The position numbers and the translations under genes are program-made. Source: Tessaracoccus flavescens (GTDB taxonomy: Bacteria; Actinomycetota; Actinomycetes; Propionibacteriales; Propionibacteriaceae). Taken from it: 64,000 nt of DNA. Where the stretch lies: contig NZ_CP019607.1 in NCBI RefSeq assembly GCF_001998865.1, positions 248,001 through 312,000 of the forward strand, written 5' to 3'. The notes beneath the pieces were generated by a model that was not told the origin of the DNA, made no database searches, and worked only from the letters and a program-made list of their open reading frames with translations. Of the stretch, positions 26,543 to 35,570 are shown one piece after another. Numbering within the stretch: position 1 is the stretch's first letter; every line of letters begins with the position of its first letter.

Positions 26543-27555
26543 CGCCTGCCTCGGTCCTTGCGCGCAGAAGTCCCTGTACACGCGGAGGACCGCCGAGACC
26601 GCCACGCGTTCACCGATGCACACGCAGGTGTACAGCAAAGGACGATCGCCGAGGCCGACGCGACGGTCACGGCGGTGACCAGCCGAGATGCCCTGCGGAG
26701 CTCGCGTGCGGTCGGGCGGGGGCCGTCGCCGAGCAGGCCGCGCTCCTCCACCCGGCTGAAGTAGACGTTGCGGCCGCCGAGCTGGACGCCGAGAGCGCCT
26801 GCCCACGCGGCCTCGCACCAGCCGCCGTTCGGGGACGGGTGGTCGCGTGCATCACGGTGCATGATCCGCCAGGCGTCCCCGGCGCGCCCGCCGACCAGAG
26901 GTGCGAGCAGACAGGCCATGGCGCCGGTGATCCGGGCGGGCAGCCAGTCGGCGGCGTCGTCGAGCCTTGCCGCTGCGGTACCGAAGCGGCGGTAGCGCTC
27001 GTTCCTGTGCCCGACCATGGCATCGAGGGTATTGAGGCACCGGTGCACAACCATGCCGGGGATACCCGCGACGGCTCCCCAGAACAGCGAGGCGACGGCG
27101 GCGTCGGCGGTGTTCTCGGCCATTGATTCGACCGCGGCGCGGGCGAGCTCCGGTCCATCGAGGCTCGATGGGTCGCGCCCGCACAGGTTGCCCAGCCGGG
27201 AGCGCGCGCCGTCGAGGTCGCTGTCCTCGAGCCGGTCGGCCATCAGCTCGCCCTCACGCGCGAGGCTGCGCGCGCCGAGCACGGCCCAGGTGGTCAGCGC
27301 GGTAGCCGCCGCGTGGGCTGTCGCGTGGCGGCGCGTGGCGCGCTCGAGGACGATCCCGAGCACGGCCACCGGGGCGACGGCAGCCGCGACGTAGGCCGCC
27401 CCGTTGGACCGGTCGTCGGCGTAGAGCGGCTTCTCGACACGGGAGGCCCAGGATCCGAACCACGCGACGGGATGGTGCCTGCGAGGGTCGCCGAGCAGCT
27501 GATCCGCCACCACTGCGAGGCCTATCCCGACGGCGCGGCTGAGGGAAGGAGACAT
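26539..27555 (-). CDS. cbiB: Adenosylcobinamide-phosphate synthase (CbiB/CobD)
   Basis: Membrane enzyme that attaches aminopropanol phosphate (or the amino alcohol) to adenosylcobyric acid. The 338-residue protein starts at ATG 27555: GLAVVADQLLGDPRRHHPVAW, then NLCGRDPSSLD, the hallmark VESMAENTADAAVASLFWGA, NTLDAMVGHRNERY, and PNGGWCEAAWAGALGVQLGG. Several hydrophobic stretches fit its membrane location. The last about 25 residues are Arg/Ser-rich and probably not conserved. TACCCT lies 7 nt before the ATG with no ribosome-binding site, so the cbiB-cobQ operon looks leaderless. Confidence 0.95.
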   Translation of the reverse strand: MSPSLSRAVGIGLAVVADQLLGDPRRHHPVAWFGSWASRVEKPLYADDRSNGAAYVAAAVAPVAVLGIVLERATRRHATAHAAATALTTWAVLGARSLAREGELMADRLEDSDLDGARSRLGNLCGRDPSSLDGPELARAAVESMAENTADAAVASLFWGAVAGIPGMVVHRCLNTLDAMVGHRNERYRRFGTAAARLDDAADWLPARITGAMACLLAPLVGGRAGDAWRIMHRDARDHPSPNGGWCEAAWAGALGVQLGGRNVYFSRVEERGLLGDGPRPTARELRRASRLVTAVTVASASAIVLCCTPACASVNAWRSRRSSACTGTSARKDRGRR

Positions 27556-27562
27556 GGATGCG

Positions 27563-27568
27563 AGGGTA
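27563..27568 (-). promoter_or_regulatory. Putative -10 element of cbiB-cobQ
   Basis: TACCCT on the minus strand, 7 nt before the cbiB ATG. Confidence 0.42.
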
Positions 27569-27586
27569 TCAGTGGCAACTTCTGCG

Positions 27587-28198
27587 TCAGTGCGCAGGTT
27601 CAGCGGTGCCTTCACTCCGGCCGGCACGCCCGGGCTCCCCCGCGTCGAGGGCGCGGGTCTCGACGTGGCCGTTGGGCCAGGTGATGTAGGTGACCCAGTC
27701 GACGTCGCGATGGCCGCCGCCGTCGAGGATCGCCACAAGGACGCGAAGAGTGTCGCCGTGCGAGACGAGCAGGACCTGGTCGGAGTCGGCGAACTCGGCG
27801 CGCAACCCGGCTACGAGAATGCGCAGCCTCGCCGCGACGTCGGAAAGCGACTCTCCCCCGCCCCACCGCACCTCCGACACGTGCACGCCCTCGGGTGGAG
27901 CCTCCTCCTCGAGCTCCCCGTAGTGCTTACCTTCCAGCGATCCGAGGCCCTGCTCGCGCAGCAGCACCGTCTCACGCACTTGCAGAGCGTGCGCGGCGGC
28001 GACGACGTCGGCAGTCTGCCTTGCACGCACCTGGTCGCTGCTGAGGATGGCGGCAAGCGGGAGACCGGCCAGCCGGTCGCGGGCTTCCTCGGCCTGGCGG
28101 ACACCGGTGCCGGTCAGGGGCACGTGATGTGTCTGGCCCTGTACGCGCTCCTCGACGTTCCACACCGACTGGCCGTGGCGGAGCAGGTGCAAGATCAC
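27587..28198 (-). CDS. Histidine phosphatase family protein, probable alpha-ribazole phosphatase-like enzyme
   Basis: A 203-residue member of the phosphoglycerate-mutase-like phosphatases. N-terminal LLRHGQSVWN holds the phospho-accepting histidine (RHG), and LLVSHGDTLRVLVA holds the second catalytic histidine; the Glu of LREQGLGSLEGKHYGE completes the site. Its place beside cbiB and opposite cobK suggests the alpha-ribazole-5'-phosphate (CobC) role, but this family is functionally broad and context is the only support. GTG start at 28198, 6 nt after TAGGCT, no Shine-Dalgarno sequence. Confidence 0.8.
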   Translation of the reverse strand: MILHLLRHGQSVWNVEERVQGQTHHVPLTGTGVRQAEEARDRLAGLPLAAILSSDQVRARQTADVVAAAHALQVRETVLLREQGLGSLEGKHYGELEEEAPPEGVHVSEVRWGGGESLSDVAARLRILVAGLRAEFADSDQVLLVSHGDTLRVLVAILDGGGHRDVDWVTYITWPNGHVETRALDAGEPGRAGRSEGTAEPAH

Positions 28199-28204
28199 GC
28201 CCGT

Positions 28205-28210
28205 AGCCTA
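28205..28210 (-). promoter_or_regulatory. Putative -10 element of the phosphatase gene
   Basis: TAGGCT on the minus strand, 6 nt before the GTG at 28198. It lies back to back with the cobK -10 in a 54-bp divergent gap. Confidence 0.48.
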
Positions 28211-28240
28211 CGCGTCGGGCACGGGCGTGCTCCGCTGGGA

Positions 28241-28246
28241 TAGCTT
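28241..28246 (+). promoter_or_regulatory. Putative -10 element of cobK
   Basis: TAGCTT, 6 nt before the cobK GTG at 28253; no ribosome-binding site, so probably leaderless. Confidence 0.48.
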
Positions 28247-28252
28247 TGCCTG

Positions 28253-29056
28253 GTGATCCTGGTACTCGGCGGAACGACTGAGGGGCGCGAGCTGTGCGCC
28301 GCACTCGACCGACGCGGCGTCCCCAACCTGCAGTCGCTGGCGGGGCGCACCTCAGACCCGCTGGTTTCGGAGTCCGTCCGGGTGGGTGGGTTCGGCGGGG
28401 CGGAGGGGCTGCGGCGGTTCCTCGCCGAGAGCGGCGTCACGGCAGTCGTCGACGCCACCCACCCCTTCGCGGTCGGGATCACGCGCAACGCGGCTGAGGC
28501 GTGCGCCGATCTGGAGGTCCGCCTGATCCGGGTGAATCGTCCCGGGTGGGCCGGGCATGCGCACGCCGATCGGTGGGTCTGGGTCGACGACCACGCGGCG
28601 GCCGCGTCGGCGGTCGTTGCGCTCGACACGGGAAGTGAGGGGATCAACGGTCTCGACGCGACGAGTTGCCACCCTCGGCATCGGCTCGACCAGCGCTCGC
28701 CTGTCCCGGTGTTGCTGACCGTTGGCAGGCAGCACACGCTCGACTACTCCCCCGCGCTGGACGACCGCTTCGTGCTCGCCCGGGTCGCCGAACCGCCGTC
28801 GGGCGTCCTGCCCGCCAACTGGAGGCTGGAACTGGCCCGCGGTCCGTTCACGCTTGACGGTGAACGACGCCTGTTCGCGGAGCACGAGATCGGATGCCTC
28901 GTCACGAAGGACTCCGGCGGAGAGGCGACGGCTGCCAAGCTCTGGGCGGCGGACGAGGCCGGCGCCCGCGTCGTCATGATCCGACGGCCCGTGCCGCCCG
29001 ACGGCGCGGAGTTGGTTCCCGACGCGACCGCAGCACTGAGGCTGCTGAGCGACTAG
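28253..29056 (+). CDS. cobK: Precorrin-6A / cobalt-precorrin-6A reductase
   Basis: CobK/CbiJ reduces the macrocycle with NAD(P)H before the C-5/C-15 methylations. The 267-residue protein has ILVLGGTTEGRELCAAL at the N-terminus, the conserved AVVDATHPFAVGITRNAAEA near residue 65, LIRVNRPGW, LLTVGRQ, and CLVTKDSGGEATAAKLWAA near the C-terminus. Monocistronic on the plus strand with a leaderless promoter, and followed by a very strong bidirectional hairpin. Confidence 0.95.
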   Translation: MILVLGGTTEGRELCAALDRRGVPNLQSLAGRTSDPLVSESVRVGGFGGAEGLRRFLAESGVTAVVDATHPFAVGITRNAAEACADLEVRLIRVNRPGWAGHAHADRWVWVDDHAAAASAVVALDTGSEGINGLDATSCHPRHRLDQRSPVPVLLTVGRQHTLDYSPALDDRFVLARVAEPPSGVLPANWRLELARGPFTLDGERRLFAEHEIGCLVTKDSGGEATAAKLWAADEAGARVVMIRRPVPPDGAELVPDATAALRLLSD

Positions 29057-29084
29057 GGCTGAGCAGGGCCGAACTCGGCAGTGA

Positions 29085-29136
29085 ACGGATCACAGAGGCG
29101 CCCGGGGATCTCTCCCCGGGCGCCTCAGTGATCCGT
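29085..29136. terminator. Perfect 52-nt inverted repeat, bidirectional terminator between cobK and pnp
   Basis: Two nested perfect arms: ACGGATCAC ... GTGATCCGT outside and GAGGCGCCCGGGGA ... TCCCCGGGCGCCTC inside, with a 4-nt loop (TCTC) and one unpaired A on each side. It lies 28 nt after the cobK stop and 12 nt after the pnp stop, so it can serve both convergent genes. No T run, as is common in actinobacteria. Confidence 0.85.
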
Positions 29137-29148
29137 GCGGAACGGGCC

Positions 29149-31353
29149 TTACTCGGCCTCGGTCTCCTCGGCCTCCTCGACCACCGGAACCAGCGACAGC
29201 TTGCCTCGGTCGTCGATGTCGGAGATCTCGACCTGGAGCTTCTGGCCGACCGAGACGACGTCCTCCACGTTCTCGACGCGCTGGCCGCCCGCAAGGGGGC
29301 GCAGCTTCGAGATGTGCAGGAGTCCGTCCTTGCCGGGCATCAGCGACACGAACGCACCGAAGTTGGTGAGCTTCACGATCGTGCCGAGGAAGCGCTCGCC
29401 GCGCTCCGGCATGTGCGGGTTGGCGATCGCGTTGATCTGCGCGACCGCTGCGTCAGCGGCCTCGCCGGTCTCTGCGCCGACGTACACGGTGCCGTCGTCC
29501 TCGATCGCGATGTTCGCGCCGGTCTCGTCCTGGATCTGGTTGATGATCTTGCCCTTGGGGCCGATCACCTCACCGATCTTGTCGACGGGGATGCGCAGCG
29601 AGATGATCCGCGGCGCGTAGGGGCTCATCTCGTCGGGAGCGTCGATGGCCTCGTTCATGACGTCGAGCAGGGTGTGACGGGCGTCACGGGCCTGCAGCAG
29701 CGCCTTCTGCAGCTCGAGGGCGGGGATGCCGTTGAGCTTGGTGTCGAGCTGGAGGGCGGTGACGAAGTCACGGGTGCCCGCGACCTTGAAGTCCATGTCA
29801 CCGAGGGCGTCCTCGGCTCCGAGGATGTCGGTCAGCGCGATGTACTTGGTCTCGCCGTCGAGGTCCTCGCTCATGAGGCCCATGGCGATGCCCGCCACCG
29901 GAGCCTTCAGCGGGACGCCTGCGTTGAGCAGCGAGAGCGTCGAGGCGCAGACCGACCCCATGGAGGTCGAGCCGTTGGAGCCGAGGGCCTCGGAGACCTG
30001 ACGGATCGCGTAGGGGAACTCGTTGCGGGTCGGAAGGACCGGCACGAGGGCGCGCTCGGCGAGCGCTCCGTGGCCGATCTCGCGACGCTTCGGCGAGCCG
30101 ACGCGGCCGGTCTCACCGGTGGAGAAGGGCGGGAAGTTGTAGTGGTGCATGTAGCGCTTCGTCTTCTCAGGCGAGAGCGTGTCGATCTTCTGCTCCATGT
30201 CGAGCATGTTCAGCGTGGAGACGCCCAGGATCTGGGTCTCGCCGCGCTGGAACAGGGCCGAGCCGTGGACGCGCGGGACGATCGCGACCTCTGCGGAGAG
30301 CTCACGGATGTCGCTCGGGCCGCGGCCGTCGATGCGGACTCCCTCGGTGAGGGTGCGGTGACGCACGATCTTCTTGGTCAGCGCCTTCAGCGCGGCCGAG
30401 ATCTCGTTGGTGCGCTCCGGGAACTTCTCGGCCAGCTGGTCGGTGACGTCCTGACGGATCGCGTGGGTGGCGTCGTCGCGGTCCTGCTTGCCCGCGATCC
30501 TCATGGCCTCGGCCACGCGGTCGGCCGCGAGCTCGGAGACGGCCTCGAAGACGTCGTCCTGGTAGTCACGGAAGACCGGGAAGTCGTAGGTCTCCTTCGG
30601 CAGCTTCGCCGCCAGCTCCGACTGGGCGTCGCAGAGGGCCTTGATGAACGGCTTGGCCGCCTCGAGACCCTGGCCGACGACCTCTTCGGTCGGGGCGGTC
30701 TTGCCAGCGCGGACGAGCTCCCACGTGGAGTCGGTTCCGCCGGCCTCGACCATCATGATGGCGACGTCACCGTCGGCGAGCACGCGGCCGGCCACGACCA
30801 TCTGGAAGGCCGACTTGGCGGACTGCTCGACGGTCGGAAAGCCGACCCACTGGTCGTCGATGAGGGCGACGCGCACGCCACCGATCGGGCCGGAGAACGG
30901 CAGACCGGCGAGCTGGGTCGACATCGACGCGGCGTTGATGGCCACGACGTCGTAGAGCACGTCGGGGTTCAGCGCGAGGACGGTCACGACGACCTGGACC
31001 TCGTTGCGCAGGCCCTTCACGAAGGCGGGGCGCAGCGGGCGGTCAATCAGGCGGCAGGCGAGGATGGCGCCCTCGCCCGGGCGGCCTTCGCGACGGAAGA
31101 ACGAGCCGGGGATCTTGCCCGCGGCGTACATGCGCTCCTCGACGTCGACCGTCAGCGGGAAGAAGTCGATGGCGTCGCGGGCGGTCTTCTGAGCGGTGGT
31201 CGCCGAGAGCAGCATGGTGTCACCGTCGAGGTAGACGGCGGCCGAGCCGTCGGCCTGCTGCGCGAGTGCGCCGGCCTCGAAACGGACGGTGTGCTTGCCA
31301 TGGATGCCGTTGTCGATGACGGCTTCGGCGAATTCGATGCCTGGTCCTTCCAC
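29149..31353 (-). CDS. pnp: Polyribonucleotide nucleotidyltransferase (PNPase)
   Basis: 3'-5' phosphorolytic RNA-decay enzyme, and in actinobacteria also a 3'-polynucleotide polymerase. It is 734 aa: two RNase PH-like cores ([19 protein letters not shown] in the first; [20 protein letters not shown] and [17 protein letters not shown] in the second, which is the catalytic one), a KH domain ([20 protein letters not shown]) and a C-terminal S1 domain ([20 protein letters not shown]) with an acidic tail. The GTG at 31353 follows AAAGGAG. Its 296-bp upstream gap holds a structured leader. rpsO, the usual neighbour, is 3.7 kb upstream with putA between. Confidence 0.97.
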   Translation of the reverse strand: MEGPGIEFAEAVIDNGIHGKHTVRFEAGALAQQADGSAAVYLDGDTMLLSATTAQKTARDAIDFFPLTVDVEERMYAAGKIPGSFFRREGRPGEGAILACRLIDRPLRPAFVKGLRNEVQVVVTVLALNPDVLYDVVAINAASMSTQLAGLPFSGPIGGVRVALIDDQWVGFPTVEQSAKSAFQMVVAGRVLADGDVAIMMVEAGGTDSTWELVRAGKTAPTEEVVGQGLEAAKPFIKALCDAQSELAAKLPKETYDFPVFRDYQDDVFEAVSELAADRVAEAMRIAGKQDRDDATHAIRQDVTDQLAEKFPERTNEISAALKALTKKIVRHRTLTEGVRIDGRGPSDIRELSAEVAIVPRVHGSALFQRGETQILGVSTLNMLDMEQKIDTLSPEKTKRYMHHYNFPPFSTGETGRVGSPKRREIGHGALAERALVPVLPTRNEFPYAIRQVSEALGSNGSTSMGSVCASTLSLLNAGVPLKAPVAGIAMGLMSEDLDGETKYIALTDILGAEDALGDMDFKVAGTRDFVTALQLDTKLNGIPALELQKALLQARDARHTLLDVMNEAIDAPDEMSPYAPRIISLRIPVDKIGEVIGPKGKIINQIQDETGANIAIEDDGTVYVGAETGEAADAAVAQINAIANPHMPERGERFLGTIVKLTNFGAFVSLMPGKDGLLHISKLRPLAGGQRVENVEDVVSVGQKLQVEISDIDDRGKLSLVPVVEEAEETEAE

Positions 31354-31368
31354 GGACAGGCTCCTTTC

Positions 31369-31409
31369 GGTTGGGGTAGCAGCCCAACCCACGCAGGGTT
31401 TCTCCCTGC
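31369..31409 (-). promoter_or_regulatory. Tandem stem-loops in the pnp leader
   Basis: Two adjacent hairpins just before the pnp ribosome-binding site: GGTTGGG pairing with CCCAACC (31369-31389) and GCAGGG with CCCTGC (31393-31409). By analogy with pnp leaders of other bacteria, where RNase III and PNPase itself control the mRNA, these could be autoregulatory. That role is inference. The rest of the gap up to putA shows no gene. Confidence 0.4.
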
Positions 31410-31638
31410 CGCATCTGCCGGTCTTCGATCGAGATCCGCGGGGGCGTTGCACCCGAAGACCACTACCGAGGACCAGACGGACACCGGTTGGGCGGCTGGA
31501 CTGTTTCAGTCGGTATGAGGTTGTACGCACCCCATCCTACCGGTTCACGCTCGGAACCGCCCCATGGACGCGCTCCGCCACGGGTGGCCGGAGCGCGACC
31601 TCGGGCCGAGGCCGATGAACCGGCCACCGCCGCTGTGC

Positions 31639-31644
31639 CACGAT
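31639..31644 (+). promoter_or_regulatory. Possible -10 element of putA
   Basis: CACGAT, 5 nt before the putA ATG. It deviates from TANNNT at the first base, so it is weaker evidence than the others. Confidence 0.3.
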
Positions 31645-31649
31645 GGAGC

Positions 31650-34600
31650 ATGGCATCGAGTTCGCTGACGTCCCATGTCGACACCGCAGTCGCCACCGCC
31701 CGCAGATGGGCAGAACTGAGCACCGCGTATCCCGAGCCCCGTTCGGCAGGGCTCCTGGCCGATGTCCTCAAACACGAGGGCGGCCTGCGTTTCACGCTCG
31801 ACTTCGTGGACCAGGTGCTGCGGCCGGAGGACCCACGGGTGGCGGCGCAGGCCCTCCGCCGGCTGGCGGCGAAGCCCGCCCCGTTCCTCCCGGCTCCCCT
31901 GCGCCTGGGGCTGCGCCAGGTCGTCGGCCGCGCCCCACTCCCCCTGCTTCCCGTCGTGCGGCGCGTGTTCACGGCACTGGTCGGCGACCTCGTGGTCGAC
32001 GTCGGCCGCTCTCTCGGCCCGTCCCTCTCCCGGCTGACCTCCGACGGCGCCCAGCTCAATGTGAACCTCCTCGGAGAGGCCGTGCTCGGCGGCGACCACG
32101 CCTCCCGTCGGCTCGAGGCGACGACCCGGCTGCTCGCCCGCGACGACATCGACTACGTCTCGATCAAGGTCTCCGCCGTGCTCGGGGCCCACGCACCGTG
32201 GGGCCACGCGGCAGCCGTCGACGACGCCGTCGAGCGCCTGCGCCCCCTGCTGCGGCTCGCGGCCGACTCCGGCAAGTTCGTCAACCTCGACATGGAGGAG
32301 TACCGCGACCTGCACCTCACCCTCGATGTCTTCCGGCGTCTGCTGCTCGAACCTGAGCTCCTGCGGCTACGCGCCGGGCTGGCGGTGCAGACCTATCTGC
32401 GCGAGTCACCCCTTGTGCTCGACGAGGTCGACGACTTCGCGAGGCGTCGCGTCGAGGCGGGTGGGGCGCCCGTGAAGGTCCGCCTGGTCAAGGGCGCCAA
32501 CCTCGCCATGGAACGCGTCCAGGCGGAGCTGCACGGCTGGGAGCTGCCGGTGCTCGGCTCGAAGGAGGCCACCGACGCCTCGTTCCTCTCCGCGCTCGAG
32601 CGCTGCCTCACGCCCGAGCGGATCGCTCGCGTCAACGTCGGTGTCGCGAGCCACAATGTCTACTCGCTGGCCGCCGCCTGGGAGCTGGCACGGGCGCGCG
32701 GCGTCACCGAAGGGGTCGACATCGAGATGCTCTCGGGCATGGCCGTGCCGCTGCAGAAGGTGATCATGCGGGAGGTCGGTCGCCTGCGCCTCTACGTTCC
32801 GGTGGTGCCGCGCGCCGAGTACGACGCTGCCATCTCGTACCTGGTGCGCAGGCTCGAGGAGAATGCCGCACCGGAGAACTTCATGTCGGGCGCGGCCGCA
32901 CTCGGCACCGACCGGGAGTTCCTCGACCGCGAGGAGCGACGGTTCAGGGCGGCCGCCGACCGGATCGGGGCCGAGACGCCGACCGGGTGGGCGACCCAGA
33001 CGAGGCCACGGATCGGGGACGGGTTCGCCAACACGCAGGACACCGATCCCGCGCTCGCCTCGAACCAGGCCTGGGCCGAGGCGATCCGGGAACGGCTCCC
33101 CGCACCGGAACTCGGGGCGGAGACGCTGAGCGCGGCCACCGTCACCACGGCCGAGGCCGTCGACGAGGCCATCGGGCGGGCGGAGGCAGCGGGGCGCGCC
33201 TGGGCCGCCACACCGGCGGCCGAGCGTGCCCGCCTGCTGCACCGGCTCGGCGACGAACTGGAGGCCGCCCGCGCCGACCTGATCGCCGTCGCCGCCGACG
33301 AGGCGGGCAAGCTGATCGACCAGGCCGACGTCGAGGTGTCCGAGGCCTGTGACTTCGCGCACTACTACGCGAGCCTTGCGCTCGAGGAGGTACCCGGCGC
33401 GCGCCGGGTGCCTCCGGCGGTGACGCTTGTCGCCTCGCCATGGAACTTCCCCATCGCCATCCCGCTCGGAGGGGTCGCCGCGGCGCTGGCCGTCGGCTCG
33501 GCAGTGATCCTGAAACCGGCCCCTCCCGCGCGGAGGATCGGTGCGGTGCTGGCCGAGGCCTGCTGGCGCGCCGGGTTCGACCCGGATCTCATGTGCCTGC
33601 TTATCGTCGATGACGGCGACCTGGGCCGGACGCTCGTCACCGACCCCCGGGTCGGCCAGGTGGTGCTGACCGGTGCGGCGGAGACGGCGGAGCTCTTCCG
33701 CTCCTGGCGCCCCGATCTGCCGCTGCTCGCCGAGACCTCGGGCAAGAACGCGATCGTGGTGACCGCCTCGGCCGACCTCGACCTTGCCGCGGCCGACCTC
33801 GTCACCTCGGCCTTCGGCCATGCGGGTCAGAAGTGCTCCGCCGCATCGCTCGGCATTCTGGTGGGACGAGTCGCCCGCTCGAGGCGCTTCCTCGACCAAC
33901 TCCTCGACGCAGCGGCCTCGCTGAAGGTGGCCTGGCCCAGCGACCCGGGCGCCGAGCTGGGGCCACTGACAGAGGTGCCGGGAGACAAGCTGCTGCGCGG
34001 CCTCACGGAGCTGGGCGAGGGCGAGCGCTGGCTGCTCAGACCCGAGCGGATCGACGAACGGCTGTGGCGGCCGGGCATCCGCATGGGCGTTCGTCCCGGC
34101 AGCGAGTTCCACCAGGTCGAGTACTTCGGCCCGGTACTCGGCCTCATGGCTTCAGACACCCTCGACGAGGCGATCGCCTGGCAGAACGGCACTGCCTTCG
34201 GCCTGACCGCGGGCCTGCACTCGCTCGACGCCGGCGAGGTGCAGACATGGCTTGACACCGTCGAGGCTGGAAACGTCTACGTCAACCGCACGATCACCGG
34301 CGCGATCGTGCGCAGGCAGCCGTTCGGCGGATGGAAGCGTTCCTCCGTCGGCCCGGGGGCCAAGGCTGGCGGCCCGAACTACCTGCACGTGCTCAGCCGG
34401 TGGGAACCGGAAGCGTCGAGGGCGGCCGCGGGAAGCGTGACCGGTCCTGCCCTGTCGCGCCTGCTGCGAGCGGCGGCGTCGATCTCGGGCGAGGGGTTCG
34501 CGGGCGTGGTCGCCTCCGATGAGGAGGCCGTGCGCACCGAGTTCGGGGTCACACACGATCCGTCGGCCCTGCACAGCGAGATCAACGCGCTGCGCTACCT

Positions 34601-34991
34601 GCCGGTGCCGGTGACCGTGCGGGTCGAGACCGACGATGTGGACGCGGTGCTGCGGGAGCTTTCCGCCGCGGTGGCGACCGGGTCGCCCGCGCGCTTCTCG
34701 TTCGCGGAGGCACCCGAGCCTGCCCTGACCACGGTGCTCCAGGAGGTCGGGCTGGAGTGGGTCGTCCAGGCCGACGCCGACTTCGGCGCGACGGCCAAGG
34801 GACGCGTCCGCCACCTCGGCGGCCGTGATCTCGCCTCCGCACTCGGGGCCGACATCGACGTGACGGTGTACCCGGGACCGGCCCTCCCTGGCAGGCTCGC
34901 CCTTCTGGCCTACGTGCGCGAGCAGTCCGTGTGCATCACCAACCACCGCTTCGGCCATCAGAGCCCGATCACCGCGCAACTGAGGCTCTAG
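31650..34991 (+). CDS. putA: Bifunctional proline dehydrogenase / 1-pyrroline-5-carboxylate dehydrogenase
   Basis: Oxidises proline to glutamate in two steps on one 1113-residue chain. The FAD-dependent proline dehydrogenase barrel covers about residues 70-470 (YVSIKVSAVLGAH, NLDMEEYRDLHLTLDVF, VKVRLVKGANLAMER, VNVGVASHNVYSLA, EMLSGMAVPLQKVI). The NAD-dependent aldehyde dehydrogenase domain covers about 520-950, with ASPWNFPIAIPLGGV, the Glu of LLAETSGKNAIVV, and the catalytic Cys near residue 729 in HAGQKCSAASLG. A C-terminal domain of about 150 residues follows. No N-terminal DNA-binding domain, so it is not an autoregulator like E. coli PutA. It is inserted between rpsO and pnp on the opposite strand. 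Confidence 0.95.
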   Translation: MASSSLTSHVDTAVATARRWAELSTAYPEPRSAGLLADVLKHEGGLRFTLDFVDQVLRPEDPRVAAQALRRLAAKPAPFLPAPLRLGLRQVVGRAPLPLLPVVRRVFTALVGDLVVDVGRSLGPSLSRLTSDGAQLNVNLLGEAVLGGDHASRRLEATTRLLARDDIDYVSIKVSAVLGAHAPWGHAAAVDDAVERLRPLLRLAADSGKFVNLDMEEYRDLHLTLDVFRRLLLEPELLRLRAGLAVQTYLRESPLVLDEVDDFARRRVEAGGAPVKVRLVKGANLAMERVQAELHGWELPVLGSKEATDASFLSALERCLTPERIARVNVGVASHNVYSLAAAWELARARGVTEGVDIEMLSGMAVPLQKVIMREVGRLRLYVPVVPRAEYDAAISYLVRRLEENAAPENFMSGAAALGTDREFLDREERRFRAAADRIGAETPTGWATQTRPRIGDGFANTQDTDPALASNQAWAEAIRERLPAPELGAETLSAATVTTAEAVDEAIGRAEAAGRAWAATPAAERARLLHRLGDELEAARADLIAVAADEAGKLIDQADVEVSEACDFAHYYASLALEEVPGARRVPPAVTLVASPWNFPIAIPLGGVAAALAVGSAVILKPAPPARRIGAVLAEACWRAGFDPDLMCLLIVDDGDLGRTLVTDPRVGQVVLTGAAETAELFRSWRPDLPLLAETSGKNAIVVTASADLDLAAADLVTSAFGHAGQKCSAASLGILVGRVARSRRFLDQLLDAAASLKVAWPSDPGAELGPLTEVPGDKLLRGLTELGEGERWLLRPERIDERLWRPGIRMGVRPGSEFHQVEYFGPVLGLMASDTLDEAIAWQNGTAFGLTAGLHSLDAGEVQTWLDTVEAGNVYVNRTITGAIVRRQPFGGWKRSSVGPGAKAGGPNYLHVLSRWEPEASRAAAGSVTGPALSRLLRAAASISGEGFAGVVASDEEAVRTEFGVTHDPSALHSEINALRYLPVPVTVRVETDDVDAVLRELSAAVATGSPARFSFAEAPEPALTTVLQEVGLEWVVQADADFGATAKGRVRHLGGRDLASALGADIDVTVYPGPALPGRLALLAYVREQSVCITNHRFGHQSPITAQLRL

Positions 34992-35025
34992 CCGGTCCAG
35001 CCGCGCTTTCCAGGACAACGCAGAC

Positions 35026-35049
35026 GGGGCACCCCCGAAGGGGTGCCCC
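35026..35049. terminator. Hairpin between putA and rpsO
   Basis: GGGGCACCCC and GGGGTGCCCC form a 10-bp stem; on the minus strand the loop is TTCG, a very stable tetraloop. It starts 24 nt after the rpsO stop and 35 nt after the putA stop, so it can serve both. Confidence 0.8.
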
Positions 35050-35072
35050 GCAAGAGAAGCTTCAGCGCGAGA

Positions 35073-35336
35073 TCAGCGACGCAGACCGAGGCGCGCGATC
35101 AGCTCACGGTAGTGCTCGACGTCGTTCTTGGCGACGTAGTTGAGCAGACGGCGGCGCTGGCCGACCATGAGCATCAGGCCGCGACGGCTGTGGTGATCGC
35201 CCTTGTGCTGCTTCAGGTGCTCGGTGAGGTGAGCGATCCGCTTGGTCAGCAGAGCGATCTGTACGTCGGGCGAACCGGTGTCGCCAGCCGTGGTCGCGTA
35301 CTCTTCGATGATCTTCTTCTTCGTTTCAGCGTCCAT
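35073..35336 (-). CDS. rpsO: 30S ribosomal protein S15
   Basis: Primary 16S rRNA-binding protein, 87 aa: [20 protein letters not shown], then the [19 protein letters not shown] block and [19 protein letters not shown]. The ATG at 35336 follows AAAGGGAG. Near-standard length (89 is usual). Probably transcribed after ribF, but 700 bases and a plus-strand acetyltransferase lie between, so it likely has its own promoter in the 234-bp gap upstream. Confidence 0.97.
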   Translation of the reverse strand: MDAETKKKIIEEYATTAGDTGSPDVQIALLTKRIAHLTEHLKQHKGDHHSRRGLMLMVGQRRRLLNYVAKNDVEHYRELIARLGLRR

Positions 35337-35570
35337 GGTGGGACTCCCTTTCGTTCGCTGCACGGCGCCCCAGTCGCGGATGCTTTCGAGGCTCTTACGA
35401 GGCCGTGGCCGATCTGACGGCAACCTGAGCACTCTATCACCGCCGCCGTTTCGCGTCCTAATCCCCCAGGTCGCACTCACCTTCGTCCCAAAGCTCCACG
35501 ACCCATGGGAGGGGTGACCCGCAGCCGCTAGGGTAGGTTCGACGTAAGCCACCGAACGGGAGAACCAGCC

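Noticed and set aside
27568..27600. GCCACTG (a B12-box heptamer) upstream of cbiB
   Set aside because: The rest of the aptamer (P1, the GGAA...CC core, the AAGTCAG element) is missing and the sequence lies between cbiB and the phosphatase gene with only 31 bases available, so it is chance.
28894..31518. 874-codon plus-strand frame opposite pnp
   Set aside because: Shadow of pnp; low-complexity leucine/aspartate/glycine pattern with no recognisable domain, and it runs through the cobK end and the terminator hairpin.
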